30,025 nt of DNA, taken from NCBI RefSeq assembly GCF_030150155.1, contig NZ_JASLGR010000022.1, positions 1 to 30,025 on the forward strand, written 5' to 3'. Below the pieces are notes generated by a model. It was not told the origin of the DNA. It ran no database searches and saw only the letters and a program-made list of their open reading frames with translations. The DNA is from Nocardioides sp. Its GTDB lineage: Bacteria; Actinomycetota; Actinomycetes; Propionibacteriales; Nocardioidaceae. Within the stretch, counting starts at the first letter, position 1, and each line of letters starts with the position of its first letter. Shown here piece after piece: positions 22,453 through 30,025 of the stretch. A program made the position numbers and the translations under genes.

Positions 22453-23181
22453 TCAGCGCTCCACGAACGCCAGCGAGCGCAGCCCGCGCTCCAGGTGCCA
22501 GGCCAGGTAGTTGGCCACCAGCCCGCTCGCCTCACGCAGGTGCCGGCCCTCGGCGGCCTCCACGACGGGCCAGTTGCCGGCCAGCAGCGAGCCGAGCACG
22601 ACCAGGGTCTCGAACGCCGGCGCCGCCGAGCCCGGCACCCGGCAGGTCGCGCACAGCGAGCCGCCGTACGCGGCGTTGAACCAGCGGTGCGGGCCCTCCA
22701 GGCCACAGCGCGCACAGCCGTCGAAGCTGGGCGCGTACCCCGCCACGGCCAGGGAGCGCAGCAGGTAGGAGTCGAGGATCTGTCCGGGGGCGTGCGCGCC
22801 GCCGGCCAGGGCACGCAGCGCACCGACCAGGAGCAGGAACTGCTGCACGGCGGGCTCGCGCTCCTCGACCACCATCCGGTCGGCGGCCTCCAGCATCGCT
22901 GTGCCGACGGTGTAGGTGTCGTAGTCCAGGGCGAGGGTGGACTGGAACGGCGAGAGCGTCTCGGCCTGGGTGATCGTGTCCAGGCTGCGCCCCTCGGCGA
23001 GCTGCAGGTCGACGTGGGTGAACGGCTCCAGCCGCGACCCGAAGCGTGAGGTGGTGCGGCGCACGCCCTTGGCCACGGCCCGGATCCGGCCGTGCGAGCG
23101 GGTCAGGAGTGTGATGATGCGATCGGCCTCACCCAGTTTGTGTGTGCGCAGCACGATTGCTTCGTCACGGTAGAGCGCCAC
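22453..23181 (-). CDS. recO: DNA repair protein RecO
   Basis: The 242-residue protein acts with RecF and RecR in recombinational gap repair, annealing complementary strands and loading RecA onto SSB-coated DNA. The OB-fold N-terminus is typical (YRDEAIVLRTHKLGEADRI, LTRSHGRIRAVAKGVRR). A helical C-terminus follows, with a zinc-finger pair CARCG and CATCR around residues 157-182. Length is normal. GTG start 23181; only 17 bases separate it from the divergent membrane-protein gene. It stands upstream of the YibE/F gene with a 12-base gap. Confidence 0.96.
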   Translation of the reverse strand: MALYRDEAIVLRTHKLGEADRIITLLTRSHGRIRAVAKGVRRTTSRFGSRLEPFTHVDLQLAEGRSLDTITQAETLSPFQSTLALDYDTYTVGTAMLEAADRMVVEEREPAVQQFLLLVGALRALAGGAHAPGQILDSYLLRSLAVAGYAPSFDGCARCGLEGPHRWFNAAYGGSLCATCRVPGSAAPAFETLVVLGSLLAGNWPVVEAAEGRHLREASGLVANYLAWHLERGLRSLAFVER

Positions 23182-23186
23182 GCCTC

Positions 23187-23192
23187 TATTGT
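23187..23192 (+). promoter_or_regulatory. -10 box for a leaderless transcript
   Basis: TATTGT is followed by six bases and then ATG 23199, with no Shine-Dalgarno. The 17-base gap between the divergent starts leaves no room for a leader, so this is the clearest leaderless arrangement in the window. The -35 would lie inside recO. Confidence 0.55.
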
Positions 23193-23198
23193 GCGCGT

Positions 23199-24032
23199 AT
23201 GACCCCAGTGAAGCCCGCAGGCTCTCCGGGCCCGATCGAACGCTTCGTCGACCACGCCAACGACGCGGCCGAGGCGGCCGCCCGCCGTGCCGACGAGCTC
23301 TTCCTCACGATCAGCGGCCGACGGCGCACCCTGACCGACGCGTTCCTGGTCGGCCTGACCTGGGTGGCGTTCGGGCTGAGCATCTGGATGCTCTTCCTGC
23401 AGCCGCGCACCGACGCCCTGCACGACACCGTGCGGTACGTCGACTGGGTGGTCGCAGCGGTGATCGCGGCGGCGATCTGCTGGCGCTGGCTGCGCTTCAG
23501 GATCGGCTGGCGCTACCTGCGCAAGCACTGGTGGGAGGTGCCTGCCCTGGTGCCGGTGGCGATCCCACTGGTCACTGACCACCGGCTGGTGCTGTGGGCG
23601 ATCGTGATCTTCAGGTTCGTCCGCGCTGCGGACCGACTGGACAACTACTACGGGGACAAGGTCACCGCTGCGGTGATCGGTCACTTCCTGGACCCGATCG
23701 TCGACACCATCAAGCGCCCGATCACCGTCGCCGTGCTCGACGAGGTGATCGACGTGATCCAGCAGGGCGACTACGCGACCAACGTCAGGGCGGCACTCGA
23801 CGAGAACCGCGACGAGATCGAGGCGATGGTCCTGGAGCTGATCCGCAACGACCCGACGACCGGGAAGCTCAAGTACGTCCCGTTCCACACCGAGATCGTC
23901 AACCTCACCTCCGACACGGTGCTGCGGATCGTGGAGGGTGCCCTAGCCGATCCGCGGACTACGGAGCTGATCAGCGACATCATCAGGAACTCCGCGACCC
24001 AGCTCCGCACGGCGATCCGCGAGGACCACTAG
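23199..24032 (+). CDS. Hypothetical membrane protein, voltage-sensor-like N-terminal half
   Basis: The 277-residue protein has a soluble N-terminus (about 45 residues), then four hydrophobic segments: FLVGLTWVAFGLSIWMLFL, WVVAAVIAAAICWRWLRF, VPALVPVAIPLV and VLWAIVIFRFVRAADRL. The S4-like RFVRAADR arrangement recalls voltage-sensor modules, but no pore region is seen. The C-terminal half is soluble and helical (AVLDEVIDVIQQGDYATNV, IRNDPTTGKLKYVPFH, GALADPRTTELISDII). No family is assigned with confidence. It is divergent from recO and probably leaderless. Confidence 0.75.
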   Translation: MTPVKPAGSPGPIERFVDHANDAAEAAARRADELFLTISGRRRTLTDAFLVGLTWVAFGLSIWMLFLQPRTDALHDTVRYVDWVVAAVIAAAICWRWLRFRIGWRYLRKHWWEVPALVPVAIPLVTDHRLVLWAIVIFRFVRAADRLDNYYGDKVTAAVIGHFLDPIVDTIKRPITVAVLDEVIDVIQQGDYATNVRAALDENRDEIEAMVLELIRNDPTTGKLKYVPFHTEIVNLTSDTVLRIVEGALADPRTTELISDIIRNSATQLRTAIREDH

Positions 24033-24059
24033 GCCTGCGGGCCTGCGCTGACCTGCGGG

Positions 24060-24130
24060 CCTGGCTTCACTGCTGGTCAGACGCCCCGGATTCGTGGCGG
24101 AGAGGAGCGTCGACCGGCAGTGAAGCCAGG
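24060..24130. terminator. Long inverted repeat between convergent genes
   Basis: CCTGGCTTCACTGC (24060-24073) is perfectly inverted at 24117-24130. Inside it, TGGTCAGACGC and GCGTCGACCG extend the pairing with one mismatch and one bulge, giving a stem of about 25 bp around a ~22-base loop. It fills the 102-base gap between two convergent genes and probably terminates both. There is no U tract, and the stem is longer than usual. A nearby 12-base direct repeat CCTGCGGGCCTG occurs at 24034 and 24052. Confidence 0.65.
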
Positions 24131-24134
24131 AGAC

Positions 24135-26387
24135 TCAGCGGCGCGTGACCTTCGCCTTCACCGTCACGGTCCGGCTGGCCTCGGTGGTGGCGTTGCCGAG
24201 GTAGCGGACCGACACCGTGCGGGGCTTGGCGGTGTAGCGGGCCTTCTTGGCCAGCACCATGCGGACGACACCCTTGGTGCCGACGCGGACCTTCGCGGTG
24301 ACGGTGCGACCACCGAGGGTCGCACTCACGGTGCCGGTCGGCCAGGCACCCGAGCTGAGCCGGCCCAGACGGACCACGGCGACCTGGCGCTTGCCGGCCT
24401 TGACCTTCTTCACACTCACCCGCGGGGCGTGCGCGAGCCGGCTCTTGGCCGGCGCCGGGGTGGCACTCGGGGTCGCGCTCGGGCTGGGCGTGGCCGGCGT
24501 GGTCGGCGGGGTCACCGCGGCGACGCTCAGGGCGTGGGTGCTCGCGGTGGCGGCGTACGTCGTCACGTCGGCGGGCTGGAAGCGGACGTCGTACGTGTGA
24601 GCGCCCGCGCTCGGAGCGGCGACGGTGCAGGTCGCGGACGGCTCGGAGCTCGTCACGGCGAGCCCCTCGCAGCCGGTCAGGGCCACACCGTTCTCGGAGA
24701 AGGTGACAGCACCGGTCAGGGCGGAGCGTGCCGACGGCACCCGGGCCGAGACCTCGGCGCTGAGCTCGGCGCCCTCGCCGTTCTTGAGGGTGGTCTCCCC
24801 CGTGACGGCCACCTGGGTCGCCAGCGGGCCGAGCAGGGCCAGCGCGATGCCGTTGCCCTGGTAGAGCGACATGGTCAGGTCCGGGACGCCGTTGTGGTCG
24901 TGGTCGCCCGCGACACCGACGCTGCGGCCGTAGTCGTCGGCGACGACGAAGCCGGTCTCGGCGCTCAGCGTGGCGAGGTCGAGCACGTTCGGAGCGGCGG
25001 TGCGCTGACCGTAGGTCACCCAGACCCGGGTGCCCTTGTAGGAGCCGACCACCTGGTCGGCGACCCCGTCGCCGTTGACATCGCCGAGGTTGGCGACCGA
25101 CCAGCCGGCACCGCGGCCGGCGATGTCGCCCTTGATCCAGTAGCCCCGGGGCTCCGTCGTGGTGCCGGTGCAGCCGGTGGTGACGGTGGCGTCGGCACAG
25201 GTGTAGACGGTGCTGGCGCCCGAGCGCGGGTCGGTGATCACGGTGGCGGTCGAGGCCGAGCCGTAGACCACGGCGACGCCGCCGAAGGAGTCGACCGCGG
25301 AGGAGACCTGGCTGTCGGCGCCGACGAGCAGGTCGTCCAGGCCGTCGCCGTCGATGTCCCCGGCCGCGGCCACGGTGTCGCCGAGCCGGTCGCCACCGGT
25401 GGAGGGACCGTAGATCGCGAACCCGTCGGCACCCAGGGTGGCGAGGTTGATCGCCCGGCTGGCGCCGCGCGACCCGAAGACGACGTACGCGGCGCCGTTG
25501 GCGGTCTTGCCGTTGTTCCACGGCTTGGCGGTGTAGGAGCCCAGCACCAGGTCGGCCAGGCCGTCCCCGTTGACGTCCCCGGCCTCGGCGACGCTCAGGA
25601 TCTGGCCGCCGGCGCCGTCGACGGTGAAGAGCACCCGGTCGGTGTCGGCCTGGACGTCGACGTTGGTGACGTCGTCGGAGCCCGACACGATCCAGGCGCG
25701 ACCGCTGTTGGAGCCGCCGTAGTCGGCGAGGTTGTCGGCGATCGCGATGTCGTCGTAGCCGTCACCGTTGACGTCGCCCAGACCCGCCACGGCGAAGCCG
25801 AAGTTGTCGTAGTCGGGGGTCAGGGCGCCGGGGTCGGAGATCCAGAAGCCGCGGCTGCCGAGCTCGTCGAGGTCGAGGGAGGTGAACTCCTTCTGGCCGA
25901 GCACGATCGCGACCTGGGCGAACCCGCGGCCGGTCGAGCCGAGCGCGAGATCGTCGTACCCGTCGCCGTTGATGTCGCCCAGGCAGCTCACCGATCCGCC
26001 GACCCAGGGCTTGGACGTGGGCGGCACGATCGACGGGCCGTCGATCCGGATCGCACCCGAGGTCGGGTCGGCGACGTCGCCGGTCGAGGGGCTCTCGGAG
26101 CCGAGGAAGACGTAGCCCGCCCCAACCTGGTCGTAGCCGGGCCGGTTCCAGTTCTGGTCACCGGCGACGGTGTCGTCCAGGCCGTCGCCGTTGACGTCGC
26201 AGGAGGTCGCCGACAGGGCGCCGATGGCGCCGCCGGACTCACCGGAGTAGGCCAGCAGGTGGGTGGCGGGGGTGGTGCTCGCGGCCGGGTCAGCGGCGAA
26301 GGCGGCTGCTCCCAGGGTGCCGGCCCCGAGCGCCAGCGTCAGGCCCGTGGCCGCGCACAGGCGCAGCGGCGTGGGTCGCATCGTCAT
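24135..26387 (-). CDS. Secreted FG-GAP (integrin-like beta-propeller) repeat protein
   Basis: The 750-residue protein has a Sec signal peptide (LRLCAATGLTLALGAGTLGA, cleavage near AFA-AD at residue 31). Seven FG-GAP repeats carry calcium-loop motifs, from SCDVNGDGLDD at 64 through DINGDGYDD, DVNGDGYDD, DVNGDGLAD, DIDGDGLDD and DVNGDGVAD to a weaker DHDHNGVPD near 495. Seven blades fit a complete propeller. An Ig-like module follows (about 515-620), then a Pro/Ser/Thr linker and a C-terminal Ig-like domain ending VKAKVTRR. Such proteins bind surface ligands or carbohydrates; the ligand is unknown. The start ATG follows AGAGAGA. It lies 13 bases after the TAG-interrupted secreted gene, in one probable iron-controlled operon. 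Confidence 0.85.
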   Translation of the reverse strand: MTMRPTPLRLCAATGLTLALGAGTLGAAAFAADPAASTTPATHLLAYSGESGGAIGALSATSCDVNGDGLDDTVAGDQNWNRPGYDQVGAGYVFLGSESPSTGDVADPTSGAIRIDGPSIVPPTSKPWVGGSVSCLGDINGDGYDDLALGSTGRGFAQVAIVLGQKEFTSLDLDELGSRGFWISDPGALTPDYDNFGFAVAGLGDVNGDGYDDIAIADNLADYGGSNSGRAWIVSGSDDVTNVDVQADTDRVLFTVDGAGGQILSVAEAGDVNGDGLADLVLGSYTAKPWNNGKTANGAAYVVFGSRGASRAINLATLGADGFAIYGPSTGGDRLGDTVAAAGDIDGDGLDDLLVGADSQVSSAVDSFGGVAVVYGSASTATVITDPRSGASTVYTCADATVTTGCTGTTTEPRGYWIKGDIAGRGAGWSVANLGDVNGDGVADQVVGSYKGTRVWVTYGQRTAAPNVLDLATLSAETGFVVADDYGRSVGVAGDHDHNGVPDLTMSLYQGNGIALALLGPLATQVAVTGETTLKNGEGAELSAEVSARVPSARSALTGAVTFSENGVALTGCEGLAVTSSEPSATCTVAAPSAGAHTYDVRFQPADVTTYAATASTHALSVAAVTPPTTPATPSPSATPSATPAPAKSRLAHAPRVSVKKVKAGKRQVAVVRLGRLSSGAWPTGTVSATLGGRTVTAKVRVGTKGVVRMVLAKKARYTAKPRTVSVRYLGNATTEASRTVTVKAKVTRR

Positions 26388-26400
26388 GATCGATCTCTCT

Positions 26401-27597
26401 TCAGTTAGGCGCGTGCACGCCGTTGTTGAGGCCGTAGTCGGCCGAGGTGTCGAACTTCTGGGTGGCCAGAGCGGTGCCGCTCCGAGACCCGGCCACCAGG
26501 TGCTGGGCGATGAAGCCGGCCGACGGGGTCGTCGAGGCATCAGCGCCGTACGGGTTCGTGTAGACCGTGGTCGGCGCCGTGGCGGCCACCGAGGTCTGGT
26601 TGAGGTAGAAGTCGCGCTGGGCGCCGTCGAACGGCGAGCGCGGGTCGCGCCAGTCGAACTTCTCCAGGGAGTTCACGGTGCTCCACGGGTAGCCGGTGGC
26701 GGCGTTGGTGCCCCAGGCCAGGTCGACGGTGCGCGAGATGCCGTTGGCGGTGGCCGTCGAGTTGGCCGGGTCGTAGTACCGGCTGGGGTTGCGCACGCCG
26801 AACCACGGGTCGTAGGAGGCCAGCACGGTGCCGTCGGTAGCGGTCAGCCTGTTCTCGCTGGACCACAGCTCGTAGATGCCCCACAGGGCCGCGTCGGTGC
26901 CGGTGGCGTTCTTGGCGACGCAGGCGGCGTCCGGGATGGAGCGTGCTCCGCCGTCGCCCTTCGGCAGGGTGCTGCTGATCGTGCTCACCACGGCGCCGAG
27001 CTTCTGCTTGTCCCCGGCGGCGTAGTCGCAGTTCTGGTTGAACTCGTTGGAGTTGCCGTAGCGCGACAGGGTCGAGGAGATGACCTCGGTGCCGTCGGTG
27101 CACTTGGCCGCGTAGATCAGCTCGTGGGCGTTGTTGGAGGTGGCGTCGGGCGACCAGCTGCCCTGGTGGGCCTTGATCAGGTAGTCGCAGACCACCTTGT
27201 CCCCGTTGGCGTCGCGGACCCAGGAGCGGTCCGCGGCGAGCAGGGCGACGTCGTTGGCGACGAAGACCTTGTGGCCGCCGTTGTCCTCGTGGCGCATCGT
27301 CATGCCGGCGTGCTCGTGGCCGTAGTCCTCGAGCTTCTCGCTGACGTAGCCGAACGGGATGCCCTTGTTGCTGGCGTGCCGGCCGTTGTCCAGGTAGTCG
27401 GCGACCCAGTCGTAGATGTCGGAGGTCTTCGGGTCCGCACCGTGCTCGTGGCCGAAGGTGCACAGCTTGCCGGTGGCCGGGTCGGTCACCTGGGCGGAGT
27501 GCCAGGTCGGGTAGATCTTCCCGTCGGGGCCGGTCACGTTGTAGGAGGCGTGCAGGGCGGCCGGGCAGGTGTCGTACTCCGTCGGCGTCCAGTTCCG
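26401..27597 (-). pseudogene. C-terminal part of the secreted HEHG protein, beyond an in-frame TAG
   Basis: This is the continuation, in the same frame, of the gene that stops at 27598. Right after the TAG the frame reads RNWTPTEYDTCPAALHASYN and continues into GKIYPTWHSAQV for 398 residues to 26401. The sequence is rich in histidine near the front (CTFGHEHGADP, EDYGHEHAGMTMRHEDNGGH) and has paired cysteines. It ends with NPYGADASTTPSAGF and a short tail. No signal peptide exists in this part. A GTG at 27537 could start translation, but that would discard the conserved-looking YDTCPAALHASY segment. I therefore read it as the distal part of one broken or read-through gene. Family not recognised. 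Confidence 0.7.
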
Positions 27598-28374
27598 CTA
27601 CAGGTAGGCGACCGAGTAGACCGGGGCCGGCGTGGAGGTCTCGGCCTTCGTGGTCAGACTCAGGTAGCCGGTCGTGGTGACCCGCTCCGGAGCGGTCTCG
27701 GTGACCCGGAGCGCAGCGGTGGTGGCCGTGGTGGCGAGCTTGGCGTACTGCGCCGCGCTCAGGCGCAGGGCGACCGAGCCGGTGCGACCTGCCGCCAGCG
27801 CGTACGCCGTCGTGGAGGCGGTCCCGCCGACGGTCAGGCTCAGCGTGCCGCGGCAGGTGGCGGCCGCAGCGCACGAGAGCGAGACGCCGACCGAGCGGTC
27901 GGTGCCGACCGTGGCGGTGCGGGTCGCGACGGTGACGGCCCGGGTGGCCGGGCGCAGCGTGGCGCGGGCACTGGCGCTGACCGAGCCGGCCACCTTGACG
28001 GTGACCCGAGCCCGGCCGGCGGCGCCGAGCTTGGCGACCTGGGCGGGGCTCAGCGTGATCCTGACGATCCCCGAGGTGGACTTACGCAGCCGGTAGGAGA
28101 CCTTCGCGCTCTGGATCCGCGCGTTGTTCTTGGTCGCCTTCGCGGCCGGGGTCAGCCTGACCGTGCCCCGACAGAGCTTCGCCGAGCCACAGCTGAGCCG
28201 TAGGGCCACCTGCCGGTCGCCGCCCACGACGGGGTCGGTGACCGAGACCCGGACCTTGGCCGGGGCAGCGTCGGCGGTCTGAAGCAGCCCGAACGACGTC
28301 GCGGCGACGCCGAGCGTGGTGACGATCGCCACCAGGCCGCGCCGACGTCGGCGGGAGAGAGCGTGGAAGTCCAC
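27598..28374 (-). CDS. Secreted Ig-like-repeat protein, N-terminal part ending at TAG
   Basis: From GTG 28374 (AAGGA seven bases upstream) 258 residues are encoded. The signal peptide has a basic run (SRRRRRGL) and a hydrophobic core, with cleavage after ADA. Two homologous Ig-like domains follow. Each has a small disulfide-type loop (CGSAKLCRG and CAAAATCRG), then a strand pattern ending in LSPAQVAKLGAAGRARVTV or LSAAQYAKLATTATTAALRV. A third short segment ends PVYSVAYL, and TAG at 27598-27600 closes the frame. The frame continues open on the other side, so the true protein was probably about 657 residues. A longer start at GTG 28398 is possible. Two DtxR-type boxes lie 38-80 bases upstream. 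Confidence 0.75.
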   Translation of the reverse strand: MDFHALSRRRRRGLVAIVTTLGVAATSFGLLQTADAAPAKVRVSVTDPVVGGDRQVALRLSCGSAKLCRGTVRLTPAAKATKNNARIQSAKVSYRLRKSTSGIVRITLSPAQVAKLGAAGRARVTVKVAGSVSASARATLRPATRAVTVATRTATVGTDRSVGVSLSCAAAATCRGTLSLTVGGTASTTAYALAAGRTGSVALRLSAAQYAKLATTATTAALRVTETAPERVTTTGYLSLTTKAETSTPAPVYSVAYL

Positions 28375-28411
28375 TGAACCATCCTTGAGAGGTGTCACAC
28401 CGAGAGATGAG

Positions 28412-28428
28412 AAGGTAAGGCTTACCTT
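28412..28428 (-). promoter_or_regulatory. DtxR/IdeR-type iron box, proximal copy
   Basis: AAGGTAAGGCTTACCTT is an 8-1-8 perfect palindrome, 38 bases upstream of GTG 28374. It matches the family consensus (TWAGGTWAGSCTWACCTWA) over its core. Iron-loaded DtxR/IdeR would repress here. Confidence 0.8.
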
Positions 28429-28436
28429 GTTTTCGA

Positions 28437-28453
28437 AAGGTTAGCCTTACCTT
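28437..28453 (-). promoter_or_regulatory. DtxR/IdeR-type iron box, distal copy
   Basis: On the minus strand the site reads AAGGTAAGGCTAACCTT, matching 15 of 19 positions of TTAGGTTAGGCTAACCTAA including flanks. Its centre is 25 bases from that of the proximal copy. Two tandem sites suggest tight iron control of the secreted-protein operon. Confidence 0.85.
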
Positions 28454-28523
28454 ATTCTCAGCGTGTGACCGGGGGTCCTCTCAGGTCACCGGCAGGTGCA
28501 GGTCCAGCGGCTCCGTAGACACA

Positions 28524-28557
28524 GCAGCGCCCCGTGCGGGTGAGCACGGGGCGCTGC
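28524..28557 (-). terminator. Intrinsic terminator of leuA
   Basis: GCAGCGCCCCGTGC (28524-28537) pairs perfectly with GCACGGGGCGCTGC (28544-28557) across a six-base loop, 18 bases beyond the leuA stop. On the minus strand TGTGTCT follows. Confidence 0.85.
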
Positions 28558-28575
28558 GTAGCGAAGACCTACGGG

Positions 28576-30025
28576 TCAGGCCTTCGGGATGGTGATGGCC
28601 TGCGCACGGTTGGCTGCGCACACCACCGCCCGCAGGGAGGCGGTCACGATGTTCGCGTGGATCCCGATCCCCCAGACGATCTCGCCGGCGATCTCGCACT
28701 CGACGTAGGCGGCCGCCATCGCGTCACCGCCGGCGCTGAGCGCGTGCTCGGCGTAGTCCAGCACCCGGATGTCGGCGCCGGCCTGGCGCATGCCGTCGAC
28801 GAACGCCGCCACCGGGCCGTTGCCCTCGCCGACGATGGTGCGCTCGGTGCCGCGGACCTTCAGGTTGACCTCCTGGCGGTCACCCTCGGGGCCGGTGACC
28901 GAGTTCCAGGTCTCCAGGCTGTAGGGCTCGTCGCGCTCCAGGTACTCCGCAGAGAAGACCTTCCAGATCTGCTCGCCGGTGATCTCGCCGCCCTCGGCGT
29001 CGGTATGGGCCTGGATCACCCGACTGAACTCGATCTGCGCACGGCGCGGCAGGTCCAAGGAGTGCTCGTTCTTCAGCAGGTAGGCCACGCCACCCTTGCC
29101 GGACTGGCTGTTGACCCGGATGACTGCCTCGTAGGTGCGGCCCACGTCCTTCGGGTCGATCGGCAGGTACGGCGCCTCCCACCCGATCTCGGCGACCGGC
29201 ACGCCCGCCTCGGCGGCCTTGCGGTCCAGGTCCTCCAGGCCCTTCTTGATGGCGTCCTGGTGGGAGCCGGAGAAGGCGGTGTAGACGAGGTCGCCGCCGT
29301 ACGGGTGGCGCGGGTGGACCGGCAGCTGGTTGCAGTGCTCGACGGTGCGACGGATCTCGTCGATGTCGCTGAAGTCGATCATCGGGTCGATGCCCTGGCT
29401 GAAGAGGTTCATGCCCAGCGTGACCAGGTCGACGTTGCCGGTGCGCTCGCCGTGGCCGAACAGGCAGCCCTCGACGCGGTCGGCGCCCGCCATCAGGGCC
29501 AGCTCGGTGGCAGCAACCGCGGTGCCGCGGTCGTTGTGCGGGTGCAGCGAGATCGCCGACACGTCGCGGCGGGTCAGGCCGCGGCCGAAGTACTCGATCT
29601 GGTCGGCGTAGGTGTTCGGCGTCGACATCTCGACGGTCGCCGGCAGGTTGAGGATGATCTCGCGACCGGGCTCCGGCTGCCAGACGTCGCTGACCCGCTC
29701 GCAGACCTCGAGGGCGTAGTCGGTGTCGGTCTGGGTGAAGATCTCGGGGCTGTACTGGTACCCGAAGTCCTCAGTGCCGACGATCGGCCCCAGGTAGTGC
29801 TCGGCGTACTTCATCACCATCTCGGTGCCGCGCGTCGCGATCGCGATGCACTCGGCCGGGGTGACGTTGAAGACCACGCGCCGGAACAGCGCCGCGGTCG
29901 CGTTGTAGAGGTGGATGGTCGCGCGCGGCGCACCGGCCAGCGACTGCGCGGTCCGCTCGATGAGGTCCTCGCGAGCCTGCGTCAGCACCGAGATCTGGAC
30001 GTCATCGGGGATGCGGTCCTCCTCG
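28576..30025 (-). CDS. leuA: 2-isopropylmalate synthase (partial, N-terminus outside window)
   Basis: The C-terminal 482 residues of LeuA are present; the frame runs on past the right edge (EDRIPDDVQISVLTQARED). The enzyme condenses acetyl-CoA with 2-oxoisovalerate at the first step of leucine synthesis. The TIM barrel is seen in TIHLYNATAALFRRVVF, LNLPATVEMSTPNTYADQ, the metal ligands in SLHPHNDRGTAVAATEL, and GCLFGHGERTGNVDLVTLG. A linker includes IPVNSQSGKGG-like RVNSQSGKGGVAYLL. The C-terminal leucine-sensing domain follows (LKVRGTERTIVGEGNGPVA through GIGIHANIVTASLRAVVCA), so leucine feedback is expected. Its terminator lies between it and the iron-box operon. Confidence 0.97.
   Translation of the reverse strand, partial: EEDRIPDDVQISVLTQAREDLIERTAQSLAGAPRATIHLYNATAALFRRVVFNVTPAECIAIATRGTEMVMKYAEHYLGPIVGTEDFGYQYSPEIFTQTDTDYALEVCERVSDVWQPEPGREIILNLPATVEMSTPNTYADQIEYFGRGLTRRDVSAISLHPHNDRGTAVAATELALMAGADRVEGCLFGHGERTGNVDLVTLGMNLFSQGIDPMIDFSDIDEIRRTVEHCNQLPVHPRHPYGGDLVYTAFSGSHQDAIKKGLEDLDRKAAEAGVPVAEIGWEAPYLPIDPKDVGRTYEAVIRVNSQSGKGGVAYLLKNEHSLDLPRRAQIEFSRVIQAHTDAEGGEITGEQIWKVFSAEYLERDEPYSLETWNSVTGPEGDRQEVNLKVRGTERTIVGEGNGPVAAFVDGMRQAGADIRVLDYAEHALSAGGDAMAAAYVECEIAGEIVWGIGIHANIVTASLRAVVCAANRAQAITIPKA

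Noticed and set aside
27598..27600. TAG read as pyrrolysine
   Set aside because: No pyl genes or methylamine context are visible and the lineage is not known for it; nonsense mutation, error or simple readthrough are far likelier.

Overview
The window is high-GC actinobacterial DNA. Gene content and order (glyS, dusB, dgt, dnaG, zur, uppS, recO and leuA close together) match the conserved chromosomal neighbourhood of Streptomyces and relatives. The 16S leader and V1-V2 region, together with 16S-tyrS adjacency, point to the Nocardioidaceae, most likely Nocardioides. That placement is an inference, not a search result. The left edge lies inside a 16S rRNA gene on the minus strand. Its last ~60 bases read like a gammaproteobacterial 16S rather than an actinobacterial one, so this looks like a metagenomic contig whose end is chimeric. 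The right edge truncates leuA.

Layout. 1-975: 5' part of 16S rRNA (minus), its leader and a probable promoter, then the tyrS terminator. 978-2252: tyrS. 2420-4835 is an accessory, decaying strip: a frameshifted nitroreductase, a small membrane protein, an Ltp-type lipoprotein (family of phage superinfection-exclusion proteins) and a frameshifted membrane protein. It ends at a tRNA-Met(CAT) gene. 5162-8412: a Tat-type lipoprotein with an M15-like zinc peptidase motif, and a 765-residue fusion of a SAM methyltransferase with phospholipase D. 8495-9384: tRNA-Asn with a terminator, and two overlapping membrane-protein ORFs. 9394-17087 (minus): dnaG and dgt, a second cell-wall-peptidase-like protein, then the tightly packed glyS - lipoprotein - dusB operon.

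17203-19013: a Zur box, a His-rich 98-residue membrane protein overlapping zur by 4 bases, a 47-residue small protein, a 22-bp tandem repeat and uppS. 19044-22440: a DesK/DesR-like two-component system and a YibE/F membrane protein with a His-rich N-terminus, both inserted between uppS and recO. 22453-24032: recO and a divergent, probably leaderless membrane-protein gene. 24060-24130: a long inverted repeat between convergent genes. 24135-28374 (minus): two secreted proteins behind a pair of DtxR/IdeR iron boxes. One is a two-Ig-domain/HEHG-motif protein interrupted by an in-frame TAG; the other is a seven-repeat FG-GAP (integrin-like) protein. 28524-30025: leuA (partial) and its terminator.

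The best candidates for undescribed biology are the iron-box-controlled secreted pair with its amber interruption, the Zur-box-controlled His-rich membrane peptide coupled to zur, and the methyltransferase-phospholipase D fusion. Several genes also carry a TANNNT box 6-8 bases before the start codon, as expected for leaderless mRNAs. Because the left end looks chimeric, each reading-frame break should first be tested as an assembly error.
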